From an uncultured Acinetobacter sp. (GTDB taxonomy: Bacteria > Pseudomonadota > Gammaproteobacteria > Pseudomonadales > Moraxellaceae), in contig NZ_CANQLZ010000002.1 in the NCBI RefSeq assembly GCF_947624825.1, forward strand, positions 45,358 to 109,357: a stretch of DNA of 64,000 nucleotides. The letters are read 5' to 3'. A model generated the notes under the pieces. That model made no database searches. It was given only the letters and a program-made list of their open reading frames with translations, and was not told where the DNA came from. Shown piece by piece: positions 24,226 through 33,456 of the stretch (position 1 is the first letter of the stretch; every line of letters starts with the position of its first letter). Position numbers and translations under genes: made by a program.

Positions 24226-25458
24226 GTGGAAAAGCAAAAATGCCCTGAGGTACGGTTTAAAGGTTTTACTTTAGAATGGGAAGAGTTTAAATTAGAAAAT
24301 ATGTTCACTTTTTATCGAGGTGAATCATTTTCAAAAAGTGATATAGTCAAAGATGGTAATTTCAAATGTATCCATTATGGTGAGCTATTCACAAAATATA
24401 ATTCCGTTATTGATGAAGTGTTATCTAGCACAAATCTTAAAGGTTTAAATTTTGGTAGGATTGGGGATATCTTGATGCCCAGTTCTGATGTCACACCTGA
24501 TGGTTTGGCTAAAGCATCTTGTTTGAAAGTTGATAATGTTCTTTTGGGCGGTGATATAAATATATTACGACCTGTCTCTTTAATTTCTTCAGTGTTTATA
24601 AGTTACCAAATTAACCACAGCAAAGAAAAAATTTTAAAATGTGTGACAGGTACAACAGTTAAGCATGTATATAATAAGGATTTAAAAGAACTAGGTTATT
24701 TAATCACAACTTTTAAAGAACAAACCCAAATCGGTAACTTTTTCCAAAACCTTGACCAATCCATTGCTTTACAGGAAAAGAAACTTAGCCAAACGCAAAA
24801 CCTAAAAAAAGCGATGTTGGAAAAAATGTTTCCAAAAGCAGGAAGTACACAGCCTGAAATTCGTCTAAAAGGATTTAGTGGGGATTGGGCATTACAACCA
24901 TTGGAAAATATTTTTGGAAAAATCAGAAATGCTTTTGTGGGAACAGCTACACCTTACTATGTTAAAAGTGGAAGATTTTATCTTGAGTCTAATAATGTAA
25001 AGGATGGTAAAATTAATCGGAAATCTGAAATTTTTATCAATGATTATTTTTACTATAAGCAACAGGATAAGTGGTTAAAAACAAATGACATTGTGATGGT
25101 TCAATCAGGGCATGTAGGTCATGCTGCTGTTATTACTGAAGAATTAAATAATTCAGCAGCACATGCTTTGATTATGTTTACAGACTATAAAGTCGATGCG
25201 GATCCACATTTCATTAATTATCAAATTCAAACTGATAATGCAAAAAATGAAATTGATAAGATTACGACAGGCAATACAATCAAACATATTTTATCATCAG
25301 ATATGAAAAAATTTAGTCTACTTTTTCCTTGTGTCAAGGAACAGGAAAAAATTGGGCATTTCTTTAAACAACTCGATGAAACACTTGCCCTACAACATCA
25401 ACAGCTTCAAACATTGAAAAACCTAAAACAAGCGTTTTTAGAAAAAATGTTTGTTTAA
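24226..25458 (+). CDS. hsdS: Type I restriction-modification specificity subunit
   Basis: This 410-residue HsdS determines the bipartite DNA target. Two target-recognition domains are visible as an internal repeat. The first half begins CPEVRFKGFTLEWEEFKLEN, the second QPEIRLKGFSGDW about 205 residues later. Each half ends with a conserved helix (SQTQNLKKAMLEKMF and LQTLKNLKQAFLEKMF). The start is GTG at 24226, one base after hsdM stops; a TAATG overlap is out of frame. Both halves are complete, so a functional two-part target is expected. The target sequence cannot be deduced. Confidence 0.92.
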   Translation: MEKQKCPEVRFKGFTLEWEEFKLENMFTFYRGESFSKSDIVKDGNFKCIHYGELFTKYNSVIDEVLSSTNLKGLNFGRIGDILMPSSDVTPDGLAKASCLKVDNVLLGGDINILRPVSLISSVFISYQINHSKEKILKCVTGTTVKHVYNKDLKELGYLITTFKEQTQIGNFFQNLDQSIALQEKKLSQTQNLKKAMLEKMFPKAGSTQPEIRLKGFSGDWALQPLENIFGKIRNAFVGTATPYYVKSGRFYLESNNVKDGKINRKSEIFINDYFYYKQQDKWLKTNDIVMVQSGHVGHAAVITEELNNSAAHALIMFTDYKVDADPHFINYQIQTDNAKNEIDKITTGNTIKHILSSDMKKFSLLFPCVKEQEKIGHFFKQLDETLALQHQQLQTLKNLKQAFLEKMFV

Positions 25459-25546
25459 TCATTTCCTCCCTTGTGCCGCTTTAGTCGCGGCTCACCATTT
25501 TAAAGGGAGAATTTTTATAAATTGACTTGATAAAAGCAAATAGACC

Positions 25547-28500
25547 ATGACATTTAAAAACGAAGCAGCATTTGAACAGGCATTTATCGAAACTCTATTT
25601 AACAAGGGTTGGGAAAGTACTGTTCTAAAAAATCCAACGGAACAGGATTTAATCAACAACTGGGCAAAAATTTTATTTGAAAATAATAGCGGTATAGATC
25701 GGCTAAATGGTCAGCCACTCACCGACTCCGAAATAGCGCAAATACTCGAACAAATTAAAACCTTGCGCACACCGTTGGCGCTCAATGGTTTTATCAACGG
25801 TAAAACAGTGTCTATCAAACGAGACAATCCAAATGACGTAGCACACTTGGGTAAAGAAATTAGCCTCAGTATTTATGACCGTCAGCAAATTGCAGCAGGC
25901 GAAAGCCGTTACCAAATCGTACAACAACCCAAGTTTCCAACATCTTCACCGATTTTAAATGACCGATGTGGCGACATCATGTTGCTAATCAACGGTATGC
26001 CATTGTTTCATATCGAATTGAAACGCTCAGGCGTCCCTGTCAGTCAGGCAGCACATCAAATCGAAAACTATGCCCGTTCAGGCATTTTTTCAGGGCTATT
26101 TTCATTGGTACAAATCTTTGTGGCGATGAACCCCGAAGAAACCAAATATTTTGCCAATCCTGGGCCAGATGGATCATTTAACTCAGACTACTATTTTAAC
26201 TGGGCAGATTTTAATAACGAACCAATCAACTATTGGAAAGACATTGCAGGAACATTGTTGTCCATTCCTATGGCACATCAGCTTATTGGATTTTACACTG
26301 TAGCAGATAAAACCGATGGCGTGTTAAAGGTCATGCGCAGTTACCAATACTTTGCAGTCCGTGCGATTTCAGACCGTGTTGCACGTATTGAATGGGATGG
26401 ACGAGATCGTCTAGGTGGCTATATCTGGCATACCACTGGCTCGGGTAAAACTATGACCAGTTTTAAGTCGGCTTATCTGATTGCAACCTCAAAAGATGCA
26501 GATAAAGTCATTTTCTTGATGGATCGTATTGAACTCGGCACGCAGTCATTAGAGCAATATAACAATTTTGCAGATACAGACGATTTTGTTCAATCTACTG
26601 AAAATACTCATGCGCTGATTAGTAAACTTAAAAGTACAAATCCGAATGAAGTCCTGATTGTCAGCTCAATTCAAAAAATGAGTAATATCAAGCAAGAAGA
26701 GGGTGGGCTCAAAGCTCATGATATTGAGCAGATGCAGAAAAAGCGCATCGTGATTATTGTGGATGAAGCACACCGCTCAACCTTTGGCGATATGCTGATT
26801 ACCATTAAAGAAACCTTTCCTCAGGCAGTCTTCTTTGGTTTTACAGGTACACCGATTCAAGACGAAAACGAAAAAAATCTGAATACTACAGCAACAGTAT
26901 TTGGTAATGAGTTGCATCGTTACAGTATCGCAGATGGTATTCGAGATAAAAACGTACTCGGTTTTGATCCTTATTTAATTTCAACTTATAAAGATTCAAA
27001 ATTACGTGAAGCCGTGGCTTTGGATGAAGCAAAAGCCAATACCATTCAAGAAGCGATGGCCGACCCTAAAAAGAAAGAAATTTATTCACGCTTTATGGAT
27101 AAAAGTCAGGTGGCTATGGCAGGGCATTGGGATAAAGCCAATAACTATGTCAAAGGGATTGAGGATTACTTGCCTACAGAACAGTATCGTCGTCCAGCGC
27201 ATCAGAAGAAAGTGGTGGAAGATATTTTGGAGAACTGGATTCAATATAGCCAAAATAATAAATTTCATGGCATGTTTGCGACCAGTAGTATTGCTGAAGC
27301 AATTGAATATTATCGTTTATTTAAAAAACTAAAACCTGAGCTAAAAATTACGGCACTGTTTGATCCAAATATTGATAATAATGAAAATGCTAAATTCAAA
27401 GAAGATGGCTTGGTTGAGATCATAAGCGACTATAATAATCGTTATGGCATGGAGTTCAGTTTAGCCACCCACGCCAAAATGAAGCGTGATATTGCAGACC
27501 GTTTAGCCCACAAAGAATTATATAAGCGTGTAGAACACACCCCTGAAAAACAGCTTGAGCTATTGATTGTTGTAGATCAAATGCTGACAGGTTTTGACTC
27601 TAAATGGGTCAATACTTTGTACTTGGATAAAATGCTTGAGTATGCAAACTTGATTCAAGCATTCTCACGCACCAACCGCTTATTTGGTAAAGATAAGCCA
27701 TTCGGCATCATTCGGTATTACAGACGCCCTCATACGATGAAACGTAATATTGATGCAGCAGTTAAGTTGTATTCAGGCGATAAACCTTTGGCTTTATTTG
27801 TAGATAAACTGCAAGATAACCTAAAAAAATTAAACACTATTTTTACGGATATAGAACAACTGTTTAAAAGTACAGGTATCGAAAACTTTGAAAAGTTACC
27901 TGAAGATAAAGAGACTTGTGGGCAGTTTGCAAAGCTATTTAAACAATTTAATGAGCATTTGGAAGCTGCAAAAATCCAAGGTTTTAATTGGAACACACTG
28001 ACATATCACTTTGACGATAATGATGCGAGTAAACTACCATTTCAGGTTGCAATAGATGAGCAAACATACCTCATTCTTGCTTTACGTTATAAGGAATTAT
28101 TTTCTGAAGGTGGAAGTGGTGGCGGTGGGGGCAGTGTTCCATTTGAGATTGATGGGTATTTAACTGAGATTGATACCGATAAGATTGATGCGGATTACAT
28201 GAACAGTCGCTTTACCAAATACTTAAAAGCATTACATGATGGTGAAAAGACAATCTCGGTTGAAGAAGCATTAAATGAACTGCATAAAAGTTTTGCAGCT
28301 TTAACGCATGATGAGCAAAGAATTGCGAATATCTTTTTGCACGACGTTCAACGTGGTGACGTGAAATTGCAAGAGGGTAAGTCGTTCAGAGATTACATTA
28401 CAGAGTATCAATTTAAAGCCAAAGAAGATGAAATACATGCTATTTTGACTTCTTTTGGTTTAGATGAAACCAAACTTAGACAGTTGATCAACGCACATTT

Positions 28501-28681
28501 AAACGAAAGCAATATTGATGAGTTTGGGCGCTTTGGACAATTATTGAATTCTGTTGATAAGGTAAAGGCAAAGCAATATTTTGAGAAGGAGGAGGGTAAA
28601 ACGATACCGCCTTTCAGAGTGAACGTTAAAGTCGCTGCATTTTTAAAAGAGTTTGTTTTGAAAAATTCGCAGTCTAATTAA
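25547..28681 (+). CDS. hsdR: Type I restriction endonuclease motor subunit
   Basis: This 1,044-residue HsdR translocates DNA and cleaves it. The N-terminal nuclease domain has DIMLLINGMPLFHIELKRSG (Asp plus Glu-x-Lys near residues 145-160). The SF2 motor follows with Walker A HTTGSGKT (~295), DEAH at 406-409, motif III FGFTGTP, and motif VI AFSRTNRLFG. A Gly-rich stretch (GGSGGGGGS, about residue 856-864) links to the C-terminal helical domain that docks on the methyltransferase. It is 88 bases downstream of hsdS, and all key motifs are intact. With hsdM and hsdS it makes a complete type I system. Confidence 0.94.
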   Translation: MTFKNEAAFEQAFIETLFNKGWESTVLKNPTEQDLINNWAKILFENNSGIDRLNGQPLTDSEIAQILEQIKTLRTPLALNGFINGKTVSIKRDNPNDVAHLGKEISLSIYDRQQIAAGESRYQIVQQPKFPTSSPILNDRCGDIMLLINGMPLFHIELKRSGVPVSQAAHQIENYARSGIFSGLFSLVQIFVAMNPEETKYFANPGPDGSFNSDYYFNWADFNNEPINYWKDIAGTLLSIPMAHQLIGFYTVADKTDGVLKVMRSYQYFAVRAISDRVARIEWDGRDRLGGYIWHTTGSGKTMTSFKSAYLIATSKDADKVIFLMDRIELGTQSLEQYNNFADTDDFVQSTENTHALISKLKSTNPNEVLIVSSIQKMSNIKQEEGGLKAHDIEQMQKKRIVIIVDEAHRSTFGDMLITIKETFPQAVFFGFTGTPIQDENEKNLNTTATVFGNELHRYSIADGIRDKNVLGFDPYLISTYKDSKLREAVALDEAKANTIQEAMADPKKKEIYSRFMDKSQVAMAGHWDKANNYVKGIEDYLPTEQYRRPAHQKKVVEDILENWIQYSQNNKFHGMFATSSIAEAIEYYRLFKKLKPELKITALFDPNIDNNENAKFKEDGLVEIISDYNNRYGMEFSLATHAKMKRDIADRLAHKELYKRVEHTPEKQLELLIVVDQMLTGFDSKWVNTLYLDKMLEYANLIQAFSRTNRLFGKDKPFGIIRYYRRPHTMKRNIDAAVKLYSGDKPLALFVDKLQDNLKKLNTIFTDIEQLFKSTGIENFEKLPEDKETCGQFAKLFKQFNEHLEAAKIQGFNWNTLTYHFDDNDASKLPFQVAIDEQTYLILALRYKELFSEGGSGGGGGSVPFEIDGYLTEIDTDKIDADYMNSRFTKYLKALHDGEKTISVEEALNELHKSFAALTHDEQRIANIFLHDVQRGDVKLQEGKSFRDYITEYQFKAKEDEIHAILTSFGLDETKLRQLINAHLNESNIDEFGRFGQLLNSVDKVKAKQYFEKEEGKTIPPFRVNVKVAAFLKEFVLKNSQSN

Positions 28682-28704
28682 ATAAGTCAAATCATAGAGG
28701 GAAT

Positions 28705-29709
28705 ATGAAATACCAACCGCCTTATACCATCACCTCAAAAATCATTCATCTGATTGCACAGATCAGTGAGAATATAGGGCGCTTGACTGTTTTAGAGGAA
28801 ATCCAAGACAGTCTAAAACTCCGTAAAGCGAATCGTATCCGTACTATTCAAGGCTCACTTGCGATTGAAGGGAATACGTTAAGTACAGAACAAATCACAG
28901 CGATTCTAAATGGTAAGACTGTGATTGCACCTCCGAAAGAAGTTCAGGAAGTGCGTAATGCGATTAAAGCTTATGAAGCCTTTCAGCAGTGGCAACCAAG
29001 CCAAGAATCAGACTTATTACAAGCACATCAAATTTTAATGACAGGCTTGATTGATGAAGTCGGTCAATATCGTCATGGTGGTGTGGGCGTAATGTCAGGT
29101 GATCAAGTAGTGCATATGGCTCCTCCAGCTAATCAAGTACCACGCTTAATGATTGATTTGCTGGAGTGGTTGAATGATAGTGAAGAGCATCCATTGATCC
29201 AGAGTTCAGTATTCCACTATGAATTTGAGTTTATACATCCATTTGCTGATGGTAACGGTCGAATGGGTAGACTATGGCAAACATTGATTCTTAGCCGATG
29301 GAATCCAATCTTTGCCAATATTCCAGTTGAAAGCTTGATTTACCAAAATCAAAAAGCTTATTACGAAGCATTGCAAGCAAGTACAGATCGTACTGATTCA
29401 GCCCCGTTTATAGAATTCATCTTACAGATGATTTTAGATGCCATTCTTAGTTCAACTGATACCGCTCAAGATAGCGATCATGTTACCGCTCAAGTTAACG
29501 TACAAGTGAGCGACCAAGTTCAGCGTTTACTTTCGGCAATGAAGCAAGAAGATTATACTTTAGCTGAATTGATGCAATTGGTTGGATTAACTCATCGAGC
29601 AACATTCCAAAGGAATTACTTAAATCCTGCAATAGAAGTTGGTCTGATTAAACGTACCATTCCTGATAAGCCGAAAAGTCCGAAGCAAAAATATAGATTA
29701 AAAAGATAA
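28705..29709 (+). CDS. Fic family protein (predicted AMP-transferase), self-inhibited class
   Basis: This 334-residue Fic protein would transfer AMP, or another nucleotide moiety, onto target proteins. The catalytic motif is HPFADGNGRMGR beginning at His178. An N-terminal inhibitory motif SLAIEGN (Ser51 to Asn57, with Glu55) marks the class II, self-inhibited type. The Fic core is followed by a low-complexity linker (QDSDHVTAQVNVQVSDQVQR) and a C-terminal winged-helix (LAELMQLVGLTHRATFQRNY). It starts 23 bases after hsdR, so co-transcription with the restriction system is likely. The Fic gene is the last cargo gene before attR. A role in defence or regulation is inferred. Confidence 0.88.
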   Translation: MKYQPPYTITSKIIHLIAQISENIGRLTVLEEIQDSLKLRKANRIRTIQGSLAIEGNTLSTEQITAILNGKTVIAPPKEVQEVRNAIKAYEAFQQWQPSQESDLLQAHQILMTGLIDEVGQYRHGGVGVMSGDQVVHMAPPANQVPRLMIDLLEWLNDSEEHPLIQSSVFHYEFEFIHPFADGNGRMGRLWQTLILSRWNPIFANIPVESLIYQNQKAYYEALQASTDRTDSAPFIEFILQMILDAILSSTDTAQDSDHVTAQVNVQVSDQVQRLLSAMKQEDYTLAELMQLVGLTHRATFQRNYLNPAIEVGLIKRTIPDKPKSPKQKYRLKR

Positions 29710-29867
29710 CAATACTTTCAATTGCGGATAAATCAAGACATATCCGCAATCAGTAAAATCCTATTCAAATCTGCTACAATTACGCCAATTTTGAATTCCC
29801 ACTTTTTCAGTTTTAGTACATATTTAGAAATGTGTACATAACTGTGTACATATTGTAGATTTTTCTC
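29710..29867. promoter_or_regulatory. attR inner arm and acquired prfC promoter region
   Basis: This region ends the island and drives the current prfC. TGTGTACATA boxes occur at 29831-29840 and 29843-29852 (again offset by 12 bases), with a related TAGTACATA at 29814-29822. CCTATTCAA at 29760-29768 resembles the attL repeat half-site CCCATTCAA. A possible -10 TACAAT lies at 29775-29780, within a stretch similar to the native prfC leader. A hairpin TTGCGGATA...TATCCGCAA (29723-29731, 29741-29749) lies just after the Fic gene. Confidence 0.55.
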
Positions 29868-31457
29868 ATGTTTAAAGATCAATTAGCTAGAGAAGTAAAG
29901 GCTCGTAGAACCTTTGCTATTATTTCCCACCCCGATGCCGGTAAGACCACCATGACAGAAAAACTGTTGTTATGGGGTCAGGCGATTCAGGTGGCAGGGA
30001 TGGTCAAAAGCCGTAAATCTGACCGTGCAGCGACCTCAGATTGGATGGAAATGGAAAAAGAGCGTGGGATCTCAATCACCACCTCGGTGATGCAATTCCC
30101 ATTCAAAGACAAGATGATCAACTTACTTGACACCCCGGGACATGAAGATTTCTCTGAAGATACCTATCGTACTTTAACTGCAGTCGATTCTGCGTTAATG
30201 GTGATTGATGGTGCAAAAGGTGTCGAGGACCGTACTATTAAACTAATGGATGTGTGTCGTATGCGTGACACACCCATCATCTCTTTTGTCAACAAAATGG
30301 ACCGCGAAATCCGTGAACCATTAGAATTGCTTGATGAAATTGAAAACGTTTTAAAAATTAAGTGTGTACCACTGACTTGGCCTTTAGGCACAGGTCGTGA
30401 CTTTGCCGGTGTGTATAACTTAATTGAAGAAAAATTTTATGTGTATAAAGCCGGCTTTGGTTCAGTCATTACTGACATTGAAATCCGTGATGGCTATGAC
30501 CATGCAGATTTACGTGAAAAAGTCGGTGACTTGGCATGGGCTGCATTTGAAGAATCTTTAGAATTAGTACAAATGGCCAATGAGCCATTAGATCGTGAAG
30601 AATTCTTAGCCGGTCGTCAAACCCCTGTGTTGTTTGGTACAGCTTTAGGTAACTTTGGTGTGGATCATGTCTTAGATGCATTTAGCCAATATGCACCTGA
30701 ACCTAAAGCACATCCAACCAAAGACCGCGTTGTAGATGCCAAAGAACCAGGTTTCACCGGCTTTGTATTTAAAATTCAAGCCAATATGGATCCAAAGCAC
30801 CGTGACCGTATTGCCTTTATGCGTATTTGCTCAGGTAAATATGAAAAAGGCTTGAAAATGAAACATGTACGTTTAGGTAAAGACGTGCGTATTTCTGATG
30901 CTTTAACCTTCTTAGCGGGTGACCGTCAGCATTTAGAAGAAGCATGGCCGGGCGATATTATTGGTTTACATAACCACGGTACCATTCAAATTGGCGATAC
31001 CTTTACCTCAGGTGAAGATTTACAATTTACCGGTATTCCGCACTTTGCCCCAGAAATGTTCCGCCGTGTACGTTTAAAAGATCCACTAAAATCAAAACAG
31101 CTACAAAAAGGCTTAAAAGAGCTCTCTGAAGAGGGTGCAACCCAAGTCTTTATGCCACAGCATAATAACGATTTAATTGTGGGTGCTGTTGGTGTGCTGC
31201 AGTTTGAAGTGGTCGCGTATCGTCTAAAAGAAGAGTACAAGGTTGATTGCGTGTACGAGCCTGTGAGTATTAACACGGTACGTTGGGTGACCTGTGACGA
31301 TGAAAAGAAATTCAACGAATTTAAGAAAAAAGCCCATGACCAATTGTCGGTTGATGGTGGTGGTCATTTAACTTATCTTGCACCAAGTCGTGTCAATTTA
31401 CAGCTGATGCAAGAGCGTTATCCAGACATTGTGTTCCGTAATACGCGCGAACACTAA
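29868..31457 (+). CDS. prfC: Peptide chain release factor 3, with island-encoded N terminus
   Basis: RF3 is a translational GTPase that recycles RF1/RF2 after termination. The 529-residue length is normal. G motifs seen are G1 SHPDAGKTT (near residue 22), G2 region [10 protein letters not shown]3 DTPGHEDF and G4 NKMD. The first ~17 codons, up to RRTFA, come from the island and differ from the displaced host start at 4151 ([12 protein letters not shown] versus MSFTDELAAQVA). From the shared core onward it is host sequence. Transcription and translation initiation now depend on island sequence. A terminator follows at 31475-31501. The hybrid should be functional because the G1 motif is rebuilt intact. 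Confidence 0.96.
   Translation: MFKDQLAREVKARRTFAIISHPDAGKTTMTEKLLLWGQAIQVAGMVKSRKSDRAATSDWMEMEKERGISITTSVMQFPFKDKMINLLDTPGHEDFSEDTYRTLTAVDSALMVIDGAKGVEDRTIKLMDVCRMRDTPIISFVNKMDREIREPLELLDEIENVLKIKCVPLTWPLGTGRDFAGVYNLIEEKFYVYKAGFGSVITDIEIRDGYDHADLREKVGDLAWAAFEESLELVQMANEPLDREEFLAGRQTPVLFGTALGNFGVDHVLDAFSQYAPEPKAHPTKDRVVDAKEPGFTGFVFKIQANMDPKHRDRIAFMRICSGKYEKGLKMKHVRLGKDVRISDALTFLAGDRQHLEEAWPGDIIGLHNHGTIQIGDTFTSGEDLQFTGIPHFAPEMFRRVRLKDPLKSKQLQKGLKELSEEGATQVFMPQHNNDLIVGAVGVLQFEVVAYRLKEEYKVDCVYEPVSINTVRWVTCDDEKKFNEFKKKAHDQLSVDGGGHLTYLAPSRVNLQLMQERYPDIVFRNTREH
29919..29932 (+). repeat. attR core (14-bp direct repeat with attL)
   Basis: ATTATTTCCCACCC is identical to 4205-4218. It lies in codons 18-22 of the hybrid prfC. 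Sequence left of it is island-borne and sequence right of it is the host gene. Confidence 0.85.
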
Positions 31458-31474
31458 GTTAAGCCTTTAAAAAA

Positions 31475-31501
31475 AAGCTCAATCATAGATTGGGCTTTTT
31501 T
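31475..31501 (+). terminator. prfC terminator
   Basis: A stem of AAGCTCAAT with ATTGGGCTT (around 31475-31497, one G-T pair) and loop CATAG is followed by a run of T. It is 18 bases after the prfC stop. Confidence 0.75.
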
Positions 31502-31664
31502 TATGCTGAGTCTTTTAGCTCGCATCCAGTTGGGATTTGAAAATTTTTGTGTCAAGCGCCTTGTGCACGCTTAAAGCTATGTTTTACTCAAAGCCAAATT
31601 GCAATAAGATGAGATTAAATAGCTTTGCTTTTGTTTTTGACATAATAGCCATGAGAGAAAAAAC

Positions 31665-32573
31665 ATGAACTATCCTATTGCATTGTTGAGTATCTGCATC
31701 ATTGCTGTATGCACAGCATGTCAGCCTAAACCTGAGCAAACTACCCAAAGCCAAGCAAGTTCTGAGGTGTTAACTGCGCTGGAGCAACCTCGTTTAATCG
31801 CAGAAAATCAACGCCTTGATTTAAAGCTGCCGGAGTGCCAAGGCAATAACTGTGCTGAGATGAGTATTGAGCGTTTAAGCAGTAATCATCCCAATATTGA
31901 TGCATGGGTAGATCAACAAATCATAAAACAACTACAACAAATTTTATCTATTGCACCCAAAAATAGCCTTGTGGCACAAGCCTCTAGCAGTGAAGCCATC
32001 CCAAGTTCACAGGCCAATGTTGCGCTTAATGCAGCACAAGTTTTACTTGAGCAGGTGAATCCTTTTATTCAATCATTTTTATTTTTAGATCAAGAACTGA
32101 AACAGTTAAATGCCAATCATCAAATTAACTTAATGATTAAGCCACGCATTTTAAATGATCAAGCACCGCTTGCCACGGTGGTACTCAATAGCAGCAGCTA
32201 TTTAGGGGGGGCACACGGTTCTTCGGCACAGCAATATGGTAATTTTGATTTAAGTACAGCTCAGCAAATTTTGCTTGATGATATTGTATTACCAAAGCAA
32301 AAAGCTGCGCTTGAAACAGCTGCCTATGCGGTGTTTCAACAATGGGTTATAGAGGCAAAATTGGCAGAGAATGTCAGTGATTATGAACAAGCATGGAAAT
32401 TTTACTTATCGGATAATTTTTACTTAAGCCAACAAGGTTTAATTTTACAATATGCCGAATATGAAATTGGACCTTATGTGGTTGGTTTACCGAAACTAGT
32501 GATTGCTTATGAAGATTTAGACGGCATTTTAAAACCCGAATATTTACCAAAACTTAAGCAAGTTGTGAACTAA
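31665..32573 (+). CDS. Lipoprotein with DUF3298/RsiV-like domain
   Basis: This 302-residue protein has signal peptide MNYPIALLSICIIAVC and lipobox CTAC (Cys19). The C-terminal half looks like the DUF3298 (RsiV-like) domain. It has SSSYLGGAHGSSAQQYGNFD, the family's G-G-A-H-G core, then LDDIVL and a terminal beta-rich LQYAEYEIGPYVVGLPKLVI. Related proteins bind the cell envelope or lysozyme, but the role here is not known. It stops one base before the ATG of the TatD-like gene, so the two are probably co-transcribed. Confidence 0.78.
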   Translation: MNYPIALLSICIIAVCTACQPKPEQTTQSQASSEVLTALEQPRLIAENQRLDLKLPECQGNNCAEMSIERLSSNHPNIDAWVDQQIIKQLQQILSIAPKNSLVAQASSSEAIPSSQANVALNAAQVLLEQVNPFIQSFLFLDQELKQLNANHQINLMIKPRILNDQAPLATVVLNSSSYLGGAHGSSAQQYGNFDLSTAQQILLDDIVLPKQKAALETAAYAVFQQWVIEAKLAENVSDYEQAWKFYLSDNFYLSQQGLILQYAEYEIGPYVVGLPKLVIAYEDLDGILKPEYLPKLKQVVN

Positions 32574-32574
32574 C

Positions 32575-33399
32575 ATGACCATTCAATTGTTTGATACGCA
32601 TACGCATTTTGATGTGCCAGATTTTGAACATGACCGTTTACAATTAGCACGCGTGGCTTATCAAAATGGCGTTGCACATTTGGTGTTAATTGGTTTTGTA
32701 GCCGAACGCTTTCATGATTTAGTTCAATGTCATTATAATTTATTGCAAGAAAAAGACATTCCACAAAGCCATTTAGCACCGGGCTTGCATCCATTTTATA
32801 TTGAACAGCATCAGCCACAAGATTTAAGCCAACTTGAAGATCTATTGCGTAGCCAAGATTGTGTGGCGATTGGAGAAATTGGCTTAGATACTTTTTTAAA
32901 GCAGCATAAACAGCCGGAGCTATTTGCAAAGCAACAGCAGTATTTTCAGCTACAGCTCGAACTTGCCAAAGACTACCAAAAACCAGTGTTATTGCATATT
33001 CGTAAAGCCCATGCTGATGTGCTCAAAATACTCAAACAGCACCAGTTTAAACAAGGTGGTATTGCACATGCTTTTAGTGGTGGTGTTGAAGAAGCCAAAG
33101 CCTTAATTGGTTTGGGTTTTAAAATTGGGATTACTGGACAAGTCAGTCAACCCAATGCCAAAAAATTGCATCGGGTGATTCAAGCCATTGGCGCTGAGCA
33201 TTTGGTAATAGAAACCGATTGCCCCGATATGACACCGTTGTGTTGTCAACAGGAACATCAATATAGCCGAAATACACCGGGAAATTTAATTTATGTACTG
33301 GAGGCTTTGGCACAAGCTTTAAAATTCGATCAAGCCAAGCTTGCCGCAATTTTATGGCAAAACAGTTTTAGCGCATTGGCACTGGGTAAACCACTCTAG
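32575..33399 (+). CDS. TatD-family metal-dependent hydrolase
   Basis: This 274-residue TatD-like nuclease/hydrolase has a TIM-barrel amidohydrolase fold. The metal ligands are visible as FDTHTHFD near the N terminus, GEIGLD around residue 102-107, HIRKAH around 141, HAFSGG around 163, and ETDCPDMTP around 213. TatD-like enzymes act as 3'-5' DNA exonucleases or remove D-amino acids from tRNA; the exact substrate here is open. It is directly downstream of the DUF3298 lipoprotein. Confidence 0.88.
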   Translation: MTIQLFDTHTHFDVPDFEHDRLQLARVAYQNGVAHLVLIGFVAERFHDLVQCHYNLLQEKDIPQSHLAPGLHPFYIEQHQPQDLSQLEDLLRSQDCVAIGEIGLDTFLKQHKQPELFAKQQQYFQLQLELAKDYQKPVLLHIRKAHADVLKILKQHQFKQGGIAHAFSGGVEEAKALIGLGFKIGITGQVSQPNAKKLHRVIQAIGAEHLVIETDCPDMTPLCCQQEHQYSRNTPGNLIYVLEALAQALKFDQAKLAAILWQNSFSALALGKPL

Positions 33400-33456
33400 C
33401 TTCCATAGCGTGAAACACAGTAAAATAGCACCTCTTGTAACCATGTTGATTGCACC

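Noticed and set aside
4219..29918. CRISPR array, conjugation genes, capsid genes or toxin-antitoxin pair inside the island
   Set aside because: I looked for repeat-spacer arrays, relaxase/type IV secretion motifs, phage structural genes and classical short gene pairs and found none. The only HUH-like protein is of the Gp2 family.
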